A stretch of 64,000 bases of DNA from an uncultured Pseudanabaenaceae cyanobacterium. Its GTDB lineage: Bacteria > Cyanobacteriota > Cyanobacteriia > Pseudanabaenales > Pseudanabaenaceae. A program made the translations under genes and the position numbers. A model generated the notes under the pieces. That model did no database searches. It was given only the letters and a program-made list of their open reading frames with translations, and was not told where the DNA came from. Positions 1 through 7,925 of this stretch are shown here, one piece after another; position 1 is the stretch's first letter, and each line of letters opens with the position of its first letter. Where the stretch lies: assembly GCA_937927915.1 (NCBI GenBank), contig CALGKB010000007.1:179551-243550 (forward strand), in the 5' to 3' direction.

Positions 1-2
1 TC

Positions 3-1178
3 CTCCTCTGTTGGGGCACTGCAATTGGCAGCGCTATCTACGCCTATTGGGCAAGACCGCAGGCAAAGGGGGTGCTCTGGCTGGTAGTGATACCCATTTT
101 CTTCTCCCTCGCTGTTTTACTGTTACCCCTATCCCCTACAACCCAGGGGGGAGTGCTCCTCAGTTACATTACGATCGTGCAGTTGTGGCTCTTTAGTTGT
201 CGTCCCACTTTGGTCATCACCCCTGGGGAAAAATCGGCAATTTATCGCTGTTTTGCTGATAGTTTATTTACATTAGAGTCTGTACAGGTGAGCAGCGATC
301 GATTAATCTGTCTAGGGCGATTTCGGAGCGAGAATTATACCTTAGTGCAACAGCAATTGCAGACCAGTTTTGATCATCTTTTACCGCAGCAATACTACGT
401 AGTCATTGCCCAGAGCTTCTTACAGCCGCCCAGTTGTCACCTCTTACCCGTAGTCAGACAGCAACCAGCGCTAATATGGCTATCGCGATTTTTGGCAGCA
501 ATAGGTGCCGTTTTACTGATGCAACAACATTGGTCATACGTCCTGTCCATTTTGGGAATTTTAGCAGGCAGAGAGTGGGCAAGGGCACGGGTAGGGGGGC
601 GTTTACAATTGTCACCCCTGTTGACTGTTCCAGGTAACTTGACTTTGCCTGTGCTGGGGATGGGAAGGCATACAGTGATCCCTGCTCCCGATCGGCGTTT
701 CCTATTTCGCTTGGGTCTGGCGCCAGCAGTGGTGGGGTTGATTTTATCCCTCCTGTTGTTGGTACCCGGCTACCTGGGGGCAGTGCCACAGACAGTTACA
801 GTTCCTTTCCCCAATTGGCTAGGCGATATACTGGGACAGAAACTAGGAGGACTACCCCCCTGGGCAAAGGCGGGTTGGCATGGTTTGCTGATTACGGGGT
901 TGGGTTTACTACCGATCGGGCAATTGGAAGGGGGACATCTCCTCCACAGTTTGGTGGGCAGTGCGCAAGCAACTTTGGTCAGCCGTGTCAGCCGAGTGGT
1001 GCTTTTAGCAGTCAGCTTAGTACACTACCACATCTTACTACTACCAGCAGTGATGGCGTTTTGGGTAAATGTCGATCGTCTACCTGCCGCTAATGACCTC
1101 GATGAACTGCCAGAGGCATATGACCTTTGCGCCATCGCCTTGTTGGGCTTGGGATTGTTGATTCTCTTCCCCGCCTAA
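3..1178 (+). CDS. EGY/site-2-protease-like membrane protein, catalytic motif lost; 5' truncated by window edge
   Basis: The frame is open to the left edge and continues upstream of the GTG at 72 with hydrophobic residues, so the N-terminus lies outside the window. Several membrane segments are visible. The order of motifs follows intramembrane M50 proteases of the EGY type: a basic stretch followed by a P-rich loop, a hydrophobic block, then LLPIGQLEGG near residue 288, counting from the GTG at 72, which corresponds to the NxxPxxxLDGG motif. Where the zinc motif HExxH should be, the sequence reads GREWARAR, and the third-ligand motif carries Glu for Asp and Gly for Asn. I infer a proteolytically inactive pseudo-protease, perhaps a scaffold or regulator. 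The stop overlaps the recF start by one base (TAATG), implying translational coupling. Confidence 0.65.
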   Translation, partial: LLCWGTAIGSAIYAYWARPQAKGVLWLVVIPIFFSLAVLLLPLSPTTQGGVLLSYITIVQLWLFSCRPTLVITPGEKSAIYRCFADSLFTLESVQVSSDRLICLGRFRSENYTLVQQQLQTSFDHLLPQQYYVVIAQSFLQPPSCHLLPVVRQQPALIWLSRFLAAIGAVLLMQQHWSYVLSILGILAGREWARARVGGRLQLSPLLTVPGNLTLPVLGMGRHTVIPAPDRRFLFRLGLAPAVVGLILSLLLLVPGYLGAVPQTVTVPFPNWLGDILGQKLGGLPPWAKAGWHGLLITGLGLLPIGQLEGGHLLHSLVGSAQATLVSRVSRVVLLAVSLVHYHILLLPAVMAFWVNVDRLPAANDLDELPEAYDLCAIALLGLGLLILFPA

Positions 1179-2293
1179 TGTTCCTCCACCAGTTGCAGCT
1201 GTACAACTTTCGCAACTATCGAGAGCAAATGGTGTTGTTCGACCAACCCAAAACGATCGTGGTGGGGGCAAATGCCCAGGGTAAATCCAATCTCCTAGAA
1301 GCCATTCAACTACTGGCGGTATTGCAGTCCTTTCGGGTGCAGCGCGACCGCGATTTAGTGCAATGGGGACAGAGACAGGGAGAAATTCACGGCAAATGTC
1401 AGCGACGCTACAGCACTGTAGATTTATGCTTGCGGTTATTTCCCCACCAACGGCGGACAATGCTGGTCAATGGCGTAGTGGTCAAGACTAAGGATGAATT
1501 TCTGGGAAACCTCAACGCTGTCCTCTTTTCTGCCCTGGATTTGGAGTTGGTGCGGGGTAGCCCCGAATATCGCCGTGACTGGCTAGACAGAGTACTAGTG
1601 CAGTTGGAACCCCTCTACATCCGCCTGCAGCAGTCATACCAACGGGTTTTACAGCAGCGCAATGCCCTCCTCAAGGGGATAAAACAGGGGAAAATGCGCT
1701 ATGACCCCGCCCAAATGGAGCTATGGAACCAACAACTGGTCACGATCGGGAGCAAAGTTATGTTCAGGCGGCGCAGGTTAATCGATCGGCTCTCTCCCCT
1801 TGCCCAGGCATGGCATCGTCGGATCAGTGCCACCGAGACCTTAACTCTAAGTTATTTAACACGTTTTCCCTGTGGAGATGACATCAACGCCATTCAAACT
1901 GCTTTTTATGACCATCTACAAAAGCGGGCAATCGCCGAACAACAGCAGGGCAGCAGTTTAGTCGGTCCCCACCGCGACGATGTGCAACTACAGATCAACA
2001 GCCAACCTGCCAAAGAGTACGCCTCCCAGGGGCAGCAGCGCACCCTCGTTCTGGCACTCAAACTAGCGGAATTAGAACTACTCCAGACAGTGAGTGGGGA
2101 ACCACCCCTCTTGCTGCTCGACGATGTCCTAGCAGAACTTGACCTCAGCCGCCAACAAGCCCTCCTATCAGCTGTCCAACCCACCGCCCAGACTATTATC
2201 ACCACCACTCACCTGCACAACTTTGCCGATCGGTGGTTGCACTCCGCCCAGATTCTCACCGTCAAAGATGGAGAGATTCAGTTGAATTGCTAA
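1178..2293 (+). CDS. recF: DNA replication and repair protein RecF
   Basis: RecF is an SMC-like ATPase that binds gapped or damaged DNA and helps load RecA through RecFOR. This 371-residue protein has the expected length. It starts MFLHQLQLYNFRNY, has Walker A GANAQGKSN near residue 32, the ABC signature region QGQQRTLVLALKLAE near residue 286, and Walker B LLLLDDVLAELD near residue 310. The ATG at 1178 overlaps the upstream stop and fits the family N-terminus better than the longer upstream reading. No operon partner is visible downstream; the next gene is on the opposite strand. Confidence 0.96.
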   Translation: MFLHQLQLYNFRNYREQMVLFDQPKTIVVGANAQGKSNLLEAIQLLAVLQSFRVQRDRDLVQWGQRQGEIHGKCQRRYSTVDLCLRLFPHQRRTMLVNGVVVKTKDEFLGNLNAVLFSALDLELVRGSPEYRRDWLDRVLVQLEPLYIRLQQSYQRVLQQRNALLKGIKQGKMRYDPAQMELWNQQLVTIGSKVMFRRRRLIDRLSPLAQAWHRRISATETLTLSYLTRFPCGDDINAIQTAFYDHLQKRAIAEQQQGSSLVGPHRDDVQLQINSQPAKEYASQGQQRTLVLALKLAELELLQTVSGEPPLLLLDDVLAELDLSRQQALLSAVQPTAQTIITTTHLHNFADRWLHSAQILTVKDGEIQLNC

Positions 2294-2302
2294 ACAAACT
2301 TT

Positions 2303-2635
2303 CTAGCTGTTGGGTGGGACTTCTACACACTGGGGCATAGTTTGGAGAGTTTTAATTTGCTTTTGGGCTGCCTGCACAATCTGGTTGAGGTTAGTAATTT
2401 CCTGTTCTGTCTCCCGCACTTTAGCTTGAAAATTCTCCCACTGGCGGCGTGAGATTGCTCCTTCCTGTTGGAGCATTGCCATTGTTTTTTGGCGCTGTTG
2501 TAGTTTAGTCAAATCTGCCTGGAGGGTCTTTATGGCTGTCTGGGCTTGAAACAGGGTTTCCTCCGTGCGGCGAATAAAAGGCAGGCAAGAAGGATGGACA
2601 GCTAGGAACAAAGAAAGATAACCACTCCAGACCAT
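2303..2635 (-). CDS. small coiled-coil protein, unknown function
   Basis: A 110-residue protein with a short hydrophobic N-terminus (MVWSGYLSLFLAV) followed by about 80 residues of heptad-like helix rich in Gln, Lys and Glu, ending MPQCVEVPPNS. It converges on recF with 9 bases between the stops. A 35-residue reading frame (2637-2744) ends 1 base before its ATG, so the two may be co-translated, or may be one exported coiled-coil gene broken by a frameshift. I do not recognise a family. Confidence 0.55.
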   Translation of the reverse strand: MVWSGYLSLFLAVHPSCLPFIRRTEETLFQAQTAIKTLQADLTKLQQRQKTMAMLQQEGAISRRQWENFQAKVRETEQEITNLNQIVQAAQKQIKTLQTMPQCVEVPPNS

Positions 2636-2636
2636 G

Positions 2637-2744
2637 CTACTTTATCCGCTCGATCGGTGTCCCTGCGGCAGGGGGCTGGCTAGGGGATACTATACCCACT
2701 GTTAAAGTGAGCAAAACAGCTGTCACCAGAGCTTCTAGTTTCAT
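2637..2744 (-). CDS. possible 35-residue exported peptide
   Basis: The frame starts MKLEALVTAVLLTLTVGIV, a basic-hydrophobic stretch like a signal peptide or membrane anchor, then SPSQPPAAGTPIERIK and TAG. It ends 1 base before the start of the coiled-coil gene at 2635. Either it is a small membrane peptide translated together with that gene, or it is the original signal peptide of that gene, separated by a frameshift. The signal-like composition is what supports it. Confidence 0.4.
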   Translation of the reverse strand: MKLEALVTAVLLTLTVGIVSPSQPPAAGTPIERIK

Positions 2745-2772
2745 TCCATACCCATAACTCTCTATTTTGAGG

Positions 2773-2880
2773 TTAGGGCAAATTCATCCGATCGGCAACG
2801 TGGGACAAGTTCACATCCAGGGGAAGGAAAGGGCAGAGTTGGCTGCCAGAAACGGTGGTACATAGGACTTGATCTATCTT
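2773..2880 (-). pseudogene. possible C-terminal gene fragment
   Basis: Reading leftward from a TAG at 2881-2883, the frame is open for 35 codons to a TAA at 2773-2775. It encodes two cysteines and ends LDVNLSHVADRMNLP. There is no start codon. It looks like the end of a protein whose upstream part has been lost next to the IS-derived region. The composition, with a CGATCG motif, resembles resident genes. The family is not recognised and chance openness is not excluded. Confidence 0.25.
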
Positions 2881-3143
2881 CTACCCCTTGTAGGTTTCCG
2901 CAGTTGCAGGTAGACAAAAAAGAGAGTCTAGTGAGCCTCGCCGAACGCTGAAGTTGTTAATGATCCTATCAGAACCTTGACTGAGTTAAGGTGATAAGTT
3001 GCTATATGGCATGACACAATGGTGTTAAAAGATAGAATTAAGATAAAGAAGAGGGGCTAGAAGATGCTAATCTAAGCCTTATAAATATGAAAGCAAATGA
3101 ATTGTGATAAGCTAACGAATGATCAATTAGTTTTGTTTGTAAA

Positions 3144-3231
3144 GATATGATAGATAGCATGATACCAGAAGATGACATAGGAGTAATGGACAAGAGCTTT
3201 GCAGACTAAAAGCTGATAGGAGAAATATGTA
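3144..3231 (+). pseudogene. relic A of an IS4-like transposase (second catalytic Asp region)
   Basis: The frame from the ATG at 3159 reads MIPEDDIGVMDKSFAD, then TAA, then KLIGE. This matches the IMDRGFASWK-x-IDE block around the second catalytic aspartate of cyanobacterial IS4-type DDE transposases, and it is repeated in much better shape at 3590-3630 in relic B. The surroundings are AT-rich and full of stops. It is a short remnant of a separate copy, lying upstream of relic B in the same orientation. Confidence 0.5.
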
Positions 3232-3307
3232 AACCAAAAACATTACTCACAGAAGTGTTGAATGTCAAGAAAGAGATAGAAAAAAGGAGCCAGAAATGGT
3301 ATTCTAG

Positions 3308-3776
3308 CTCAGACTCTTAAATCATCGCGGCTTTAAGGTTGATATATCTACCTTTTCTAAAGCCTGTAAGCATCGTAGTACTCCACCATTTCAACGCATT
3401 TTAAGAGAGTTGCAACAGCGTCTGAAAAGACAAAACTACAGAGAGTTTAAGCATTTATTTCCCCTGGATTCTACCATCATAACTTTAACAAGTAAACTAT
3501 TTTGGCAACAGCAAATATACCAAGTAAAACCATCCCTTGGCTTTGATATAAATGCAGATAATATTGGTAACGATACCAGGGGATGTCGTTAGCATCATGA
3601 ATAGGGGTTTTGCTTCTTGGAAACTAATCGATGAAATAACCCCAAGCAGTGCAATCATGGCAATCCACCCTAGAATCCCTAAGCGTTGGATAATCAGAAT
3701 GACTATACCCTTTAGTTTTCCAATCGATCGAAACGCCCACAGAGAAGGGATAGTTAAAATTAAAGCCCATACATAA
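3308..3776 (+). pseudogene. relic B of an IS4-like DDE transposase, frameshifted and internally deleted
   Basis: One frame (3308-3592) reads FKVDISTFSKACKHR, then LQQRLKRQNYREFKHLF and PLDSTIITLTSKLFW, the block holding the first catalytic aspartate. A second frame (3552-3776) continues with GDVVSIMNRGFASWKLIDE, the block of the second aspartate. The tens of residues normally between YQVK and this block are missing and the frame has changed, so the gene is dead. I saw no terminal inverted repeats or target duplications. The AT-rich composition differs from flanking genes. Confidence 0.7.
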
Positions 3777-4190
3777 CAGTCTGCAATGTAACATGGTGTA
3801 GATTGTCCTAGTCTTAACTCGTAGTTAACGATCAAATGAAACCTTAAGCCGCGTCTCTTCGTCTGTCAAAATAGGGATAAGATCATATTTTAATATTTTT
3901 ATCTCTCTCGTCCTTTGCTTCTCTTTGTTGATGTAAGCTTGTCAAAAGTTACTAAGCACAGACCTTTGTTGCCAATTGTAAAGAAATCTTCATCTAGGTC
4001 ATTATGCAAAATGAGTTATCCTGTTCTCTTTCTATGAATCTCTAAAAACTAACTGGGGAAACAGCTGGAACATTTTGTCACATAGCATAGAAGTTTTCGC
4101 TGCCTTAAACGATCGCTCAGCTATCTTTTATACTGTGGCTCGGCTGACCTCTTCCTTTAAGCTAGCCGTTGGTCTTGCCGAACCCTGTGT
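3777..4190. other. intergenic stretch downstream of the IS relic
   Basis: About 400 bases between the transposase relic and the end of fabD. It is AT-rich with many stops in all frames. I see no tRNA, riboswitch or clear terminator. It is probably further decayed mobile-element DNA. A hydrophobic frame on the minus strand (3497-3835) overlaps the relic and is not supported as a gene. Confidence 0.4.
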
Positions 4191-4195
4191 ATGTA

Positions 4196-5092
4196 TTACC
4201 TGGCAGCTACATCAACACAGCTAAACTGCAGGACTTGTTGTCTATCACTGATATTGACCAGTTTGAGTCCAGGCACCGTGCGTTTTATCAAACCTGTGAG
4301 CACTTTCCCCGCCCCAACCTCAATGACTTGTTCACAACCCAATGCCTGTAAATGTAAACACAGTTCGCGCCAACGTACGGGAGCAGTCATCTGTTGTACT
4401 AAATATCTGTGACAGAGAGGTCCAGCAGTAGTAGGAGATTGGGGAGCAACATTGGAGAGGAAAGGCACTGACAAATCGGCAAAAGTCACCCGATCGAGAT
4501 GTTCCTGAAATGCTGCTGCTGCTGTTGCCATAAAGGGAGAGTGAAAAGCCCCACTCACAGGTAAATAGATTGCCCGTTTCGGTTGCAAAGCTGCAATCAC
4601 TTCTGCCACTCCCTGCTCTAAACCAGAAATCACTACTTGGTCGAGACTGTTATCATTGGCAATGACCACATCCTGGCGCTGGGAGAGGAGAAATTCCAAC
4701 TTGTCCCGATCGTAGCCCATCAATGCCACCATCTTGCCCCCCTCCACCTGGGACATAAGTAACGATCGTTGTTGCACTAAGCGCAAGCCCGTTAGGAAAT
4801 CAAAGGCACCGGCACAATAGAGAGCAGAATATTCCCCCAGGCTGTGACCAGCGACGAGATCGGGGTGATGTCCCTGTTCTTTGAGCAAATCAGAGAGGAC
4901 AGCAGAAATGACATACAGACAGGGCTGGGTGAAATCCGTGCGAGATAGCAGACCATTGCTCCCTTGACAGACCTCCGCCACTGACCAACCCAACACCTCC
5001 GAAGCTTGCTTAAATTTTTCCGAATTGACTAAATCAGCTCCCATGCCTGGAGTCTGCGAACCTTGTCCCGGAAATACCCATACAGTTTTCAT
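4196..5092 (-). CDS. fabD: malonyl-CoA:ACP transacylase
   Basis: FabD moves the malonyl group from CoA to acyl carrier protein, starting each fatty-acid elongation cycle in the cytoplasm. Starting from MKTVWVFPGQGSQ (ATG at 5092, 298 residues, normal length), it shows the GQGSQ substrate loop, the nucleophile motif GHSLGE near residue 90, the conserved Arg region and GAFHSPFM with the catalytic His near residue 199. A longer reading from 5122 adds ten residues not typical of the family. The gene stands alone here, divergent from the gene at 5222. Confidence 0.95.
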   Translation of the reverse strand: MKTVWVFPGQGSQTPGMGADLVNSEKFKQASEVLGWSVAEVCQGSNGLLSRTDFTQPCLYVISAVLSDLLKEQGHHPDLVAGHSLGEYSALYCAGAFDFLTGLRLVQQRSLLMSQVEGGKMVALMGYDRDKLEFLLSQRQDVVIANDNSLDQVVISGLEQGVAEVIAALQPKRAIYLPVSGAFHSPFMATAAAAFQEHLDRVTFADLSVPFLSNVAPQSPTTAGPLCHRYLVQQMTAPVRWRELCLHLQALGCEQVIEVGAGKVLTGLIKRTVPGLKLVNISDRQQVLQFSCVDVAAR

Positions 5093-5221
5093 ATTTCTTG
5101 ATATTAAGACCTGTAAAAACAAACGAATAACAGCCTACCATGCTAGGGATACCAGTTTCACTACCAAAAAACTATTCTCTTTCACAAAAGAATGCCCTAA
5201 TATTATTGGTAGAAGTGCACC

Positions 5222-5755
5222 ATGCCCCCTACAATGAGTGAAAAAACAGCTATGGACATCTCCCCTGAACAAATAGAACTGTCCCTGCGCACCCTGCGTC
5301 ATTCCTATCAAACTCTCCTGGAAGAATTCGATCGTTGTCGGGAGTACGCCAAACTGCAGCTTTCCCAAGTGGAACTCCTCCTTTCTGTCGCTGCCAAAAA
5401 TGGCAAGATGCATGACCTCAGTACCAAAACCCCTCTCAGCAAACCGCTGATCAACGGCACTGCCGGGCAAAAAACAAAGGGGAGAAGACGAGAAAGGGTA
5501 CAGGGATTAAAGTTTAGCAAACCCTACCAGAGTCTGACTATGCACGAAGCGATCGCTAAAATTCTCAAGGACAAGGGAGGAGCAGTAGATACAGACACGA
5601 TCGTTTACGAACTCTACGGACAAAATCTGACGCCTGAGCAATTCAAAGTGGCAAAAGACCGTGTCACCAAAAGTTTATCTAAGGGGAAGCAGGAGGGCAA
5701 ATGGTATCGTTTACCCGATCGCGCAGGCGTTTACACAGCATCCTTGGAGTACTAG
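5222..5755 (+). CDS. conserved cyanobacterial protein with C-terminal winged-helix-like domain
   Basis: A 177-residue protein, or a little shorter if the Met codons at 5234 or 5252 are used. The N-terminal third is helical (LRTLRHSYQTLLEEFDRC, coiled-coil-like). A basic linker (TKGRRRERVQ) follows. The C-terminal part, from SLTMHEAIAKILKDKGGAV to RAGVYTASLEY, resembles a small winged helix of the HB1/HARE-HTH type: helix, DTDTIVYELYG, basic helix, wing. I infer nucleic-acid binding. Its stop directly abuts the mtnP ATG, so the two are probably co-transcribed. Confidence 0.6.
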   Translation: MPPTMSEKTAMDISPEQIELSLRTLRHSYQTLLEEFDRCREYAKLQLSQVELLLSVAAKNGKMHDLSTKTPLSKPLINGTAGQKTKGRRRERVQGLKFSKPYQSLTMHEAIAKILKDKGGAVDTDTIVYELYGQNLTPEQFKVAKDRVTKSLSKGKQEGKWYRLPDRAGVYTASLEY

Positions 5756-6628
5756 ATGACTTACATAATTGGTGTAATTGGGGGCAGTGGTCTTTACCAG
5801 ATGCCAGAACTGGAGCTGGTAGAAGAGATTTCCATCCTCACTCCCTTTGGTGCTACTTCTGATACTTTGGTGGGAGGCAATTTGGGGGGAACAAAGGTTG
5901 TATTTCTGCCCCGCCATGGTCGCACTCACCATCTGCTACCCCAGGAGGTACCCTACCGTGCCAATATCTATGCCCTCAAACAGCTAGGGGTGCGCTACAT
6001 CCTTTCCGCTTCGGCGGTAGGTTCTCTGCAAGCTGCCATTCAGCCCCTGGACTTGGTCATCCCAGACCAGTTTATCGATCGGACTTCCAAGCGGGCGGAT
6101 ACCTTTTTTGGCGGCGGTATAGTTGTGCACATTGCCTTTAGTCAGCCTATCTGTCCCCATTTGGCAGAGATACTAGCCACAGCTGCTACTGCCGTCGGGG
6201 CAAGGGTACACCGGGGGGGAGTCTATCTGTGCATAGAGGGACCGGCATTTTCCACCCAGGCGGAATCCCACCTCTATAGACAATGGGGGGCAAGTATAAT
6301 TGGCATGACCAACGTTACAGAAGCTAAACTGGCAAGGGAGGCTGAAATTGCCTATGCTACCCTTGCTCTCGTGACAGACTACGACTGCTGGCACCCCGAC
6401 CACGCCGCTGTGACCGTGGACATGGTGATCAGTAACCTACAGCGGAATGCAGAAACTGCCCGCCAAGTTATTCGCCGCGCCGTGAGTATGATTACCGCAA
6501 ATCCCCCTATTTCCCCCGCCCATACTGCCCTTAAGCAGGCAATTCTCACAGACCTCAGACAAGTGCCCCCAGAGCGCCTGCAGGAATTAGAAATCTTAGT
6601 GCGTCCCTATTTGCCAGGAATGGGGTGA
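5756..6628 (+). CDS. mtnP: S-methyl-5'-thioadenosine phosphorylase
   Basis: MtnP cleaves 5'-methylthioadenosine with phosphate to adenine and methylthioribose-1-phosphate, the first step of methionine salvage. The 290-residue protein starts [11 protein letters not shown], has the phosphate-binding PRHGRTH near residue 54, the substrate loop [13 protein letters not shown] near residue 159 and [13 protein letters not shown] near residue 182, which favour the MTAP branch over purine nucleoside phosphorylase. The ATG immediately follows the upstream stop. It converges on lpxA with a 22-base overlap of coding ends. Confidence 0.93.
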   Translation: MTYIIGVIGGSGLYQMPELELVEEISILTPFGATSDTLVGGNLGGTKVVFLPRHGRTHHLLPQEVPYRANIYALKQLGVRYILSASAVGSLQAAIQPLDLVIPDQFIDRTSKRADTFFGGGIVVHIAFSQPICPHLAEILATAATAVGARVHRGGVYLCIEGPAFSTQAESHLYRQWGASIIGMTNVTEAKLAREAEIAYATLALVTDYDCWHPDHAAVTVDMVISNLQRNAETARQVIRRAVSMITANPPISPAHTALKQAILTDLRQVPPERLQELEILVRPYLPGMG

Positions 6629-7392
6629 CGACGACCGGGTTGGGTAGAAGAAGCCAGGAGAAAATCGTGGAGATGGCGGATATAGGGATTGGAGGAATTG
6701 GCTAACTTGCTCAGCGCTTCCTGCAGCGTTAAGCCCTGGCGGTAAAGAATGCGAAAGGCGTTTTTAATCTCCTCGATCGTTTCCGCATCCACCCCCGCCC
6801 GCTCCAGTCCAATGCGATTGATTGCTCTTACCCGGGAAGGATTGCCCTCTACAGTCATAAAGGGAGGGACATCCCGTTCAATGCGACTCATACCCCCCAC
6901 CATCGCCAACTGCCCAATATGGACAAACTGATGCACCCCTAGGACACCACTGACCCGCGCCCGGCTCTCAATCAACACATGACCGGAGAGAGCCACGGCA
7001 TTAGCAATGACCACACGGTCTTGGATGATACAGTTATGCCCCACGTGCACATAAGCCATGAGGAGATTCTGATTGCCAATTACTGTCCGTTCCCCCGCAA
7101 AGGTAGCGCGATTGATAGTCACATACTCCCGAATGAGATTGTCATCCCCGATGGTGACCTGCGTTAGAGCACCGTCGTACTTGAGGTCCTGGGGTTCTGT
7201 ACCGATCACCGCCCCTGTAAAAATTTTGTTGCGGGCGCCAATTTCCGTCCAGCCATCGATCACCACATGATCGCCGATACGGGTATCTTCCCCAATTTTG
7301 ACATACTCTCCAATCACAGAATAGGCACCGATTTGCACCGATGGATGGATGTCTGCCTTGGGATGGACTACTGCGGTGGGATGGATCAACAT
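6607..7392 (-). CDS. lpxA: UDP-N-acetylglucosamine O-acyltransferase
   Basis: LpxA transfers a 3-hydroxyacyl chain from ACP to UDP-GlcNAc, the first step of lipid A synthesis. The 261-residue protein is a left-handed beta helix: hexapeptide repeats such as [17 protein letters not shown] fill the first ~190 residues. The catalytic HVGHNC histidine region lies near residue 117, and a helical C-terminal domain carries [20 protein letters not shown]. It lies 8 bases downstream of fabZ, a conserved pairing that supplies hydroxyacyl-ACP to both pathways. Confidence 0.95.
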   Translation of the reverse strand: MLIHPTAVVHPKADIHPSVQIGAYSVIGEYVKIGEDTRIGDHVVIDGWTEIGARNKIFTGAVIGTEPQDLKYDGALTQVTIGDDNLIREYVTINRATFAGERTVIGNQNLLMAYVHVGHNCIIQDRVVIANAVALSGHVLIESRARVSGVLGVHQFVHIGQLAMVGGMSRIERDVPPFMTVEGNPSRVRAINRIGLERAGVDAETIEEIKNAFRILYRQGLTLQEALSKLANSSNPYIRHLHDFLLASSTQPGRRHPIPGK

Positions 7393-7400
7393 AACGAAAA

Positions 7401-7844
7401 TTACATTGCTACTAGGGAGAACATTAACTCACCTTCGCACACAAGTTGCCCATCTACTTCCGCTTTAGTCTGCATTTTACCAAAACGTTTTTGTTTTACC
7501 ACCAGCAGTTCTGCCGTCATAATCAGTTGGTCCCCCGGGAGGACGGGACGACGAAACCGCACCCCATCAATCCCCGCAAATAGGGAGAGCTGCCCTTCTG
7601 CCCCTGGCATCTGCGTTAATACTATGCCCCCCACCTGTGCCATCGCTTCTACGATCAATACACCAGGCATGATCGGACGGTTGGGGAAATGCCCCTGGAA
7701 AAACGGCTCGTTCATAGTCACATTTTTTAGTCCCACTGCCGATCGCCCTGGCTCGTAGGCAATGATGCGGTCTACCAGCAAAAAAGGATAGCGGTGGGGC
7801 AAGATTTTTTGGATTGCTTCTATGTTCAAAACTGGGTTTGTCAT
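7401..7844 (-). CDS. fabZ: 3-hydroxyacyl-ACP dehydratase FabZ
   Basis: FabZ dehydrates 3-hydroxyacyl-ACP during fatty-acid elongation. The hot-dog fold motifs are present: [13 protein letters not shown] near residue 15, [22 protein letters not shown] with the catalytic His and Glu near residues 54-68, and [14 protein letters not shown] [11 protein letters not shown]. The ATG at 7844 gives 147 residues, normal for the family; a GTG at 7859 would add five. It is followed after 8 bases by lpxA. Confidence 0.95.
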   Translation of the reverse strand: MTNPVLNIEAIQKILPHRYPFLLVDRIIAYEPGRSAVGLKNVTMNEPFFQGHFPNRPIMPGVLIVEAMAQVGGIVLTQMPGAEGQLSLFAGIDGVRFRRPVLPGDQLIMTAELLVVKQKRFGKMQTKAEVDGQLVCEGELMFSLVAM

Positions 7845-7925
7845 GGTAACGTCAAGCACTAAGGTTTAGTTGTAGCACAGTTTGCTCCCAATAAAGCAAT
7901 CTCCCCACCTATCCCCTAATTGCTA

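Noticed and set aside
72..74. GTG as the true start of the first gene
   Set aside because: The same frame is open and hydrophobic to the window edge, so the GTG is an internal codon.
3497..3835. Hydrophobic 112-codon frame on the minus strand
   Set aside because: It lies across the transposase relic, whose plus-strand motifs (LTSKLFW, IMNRGFASWKLIDE) explain the sequence; its hydrophobicity comes from the AT-rich complement.
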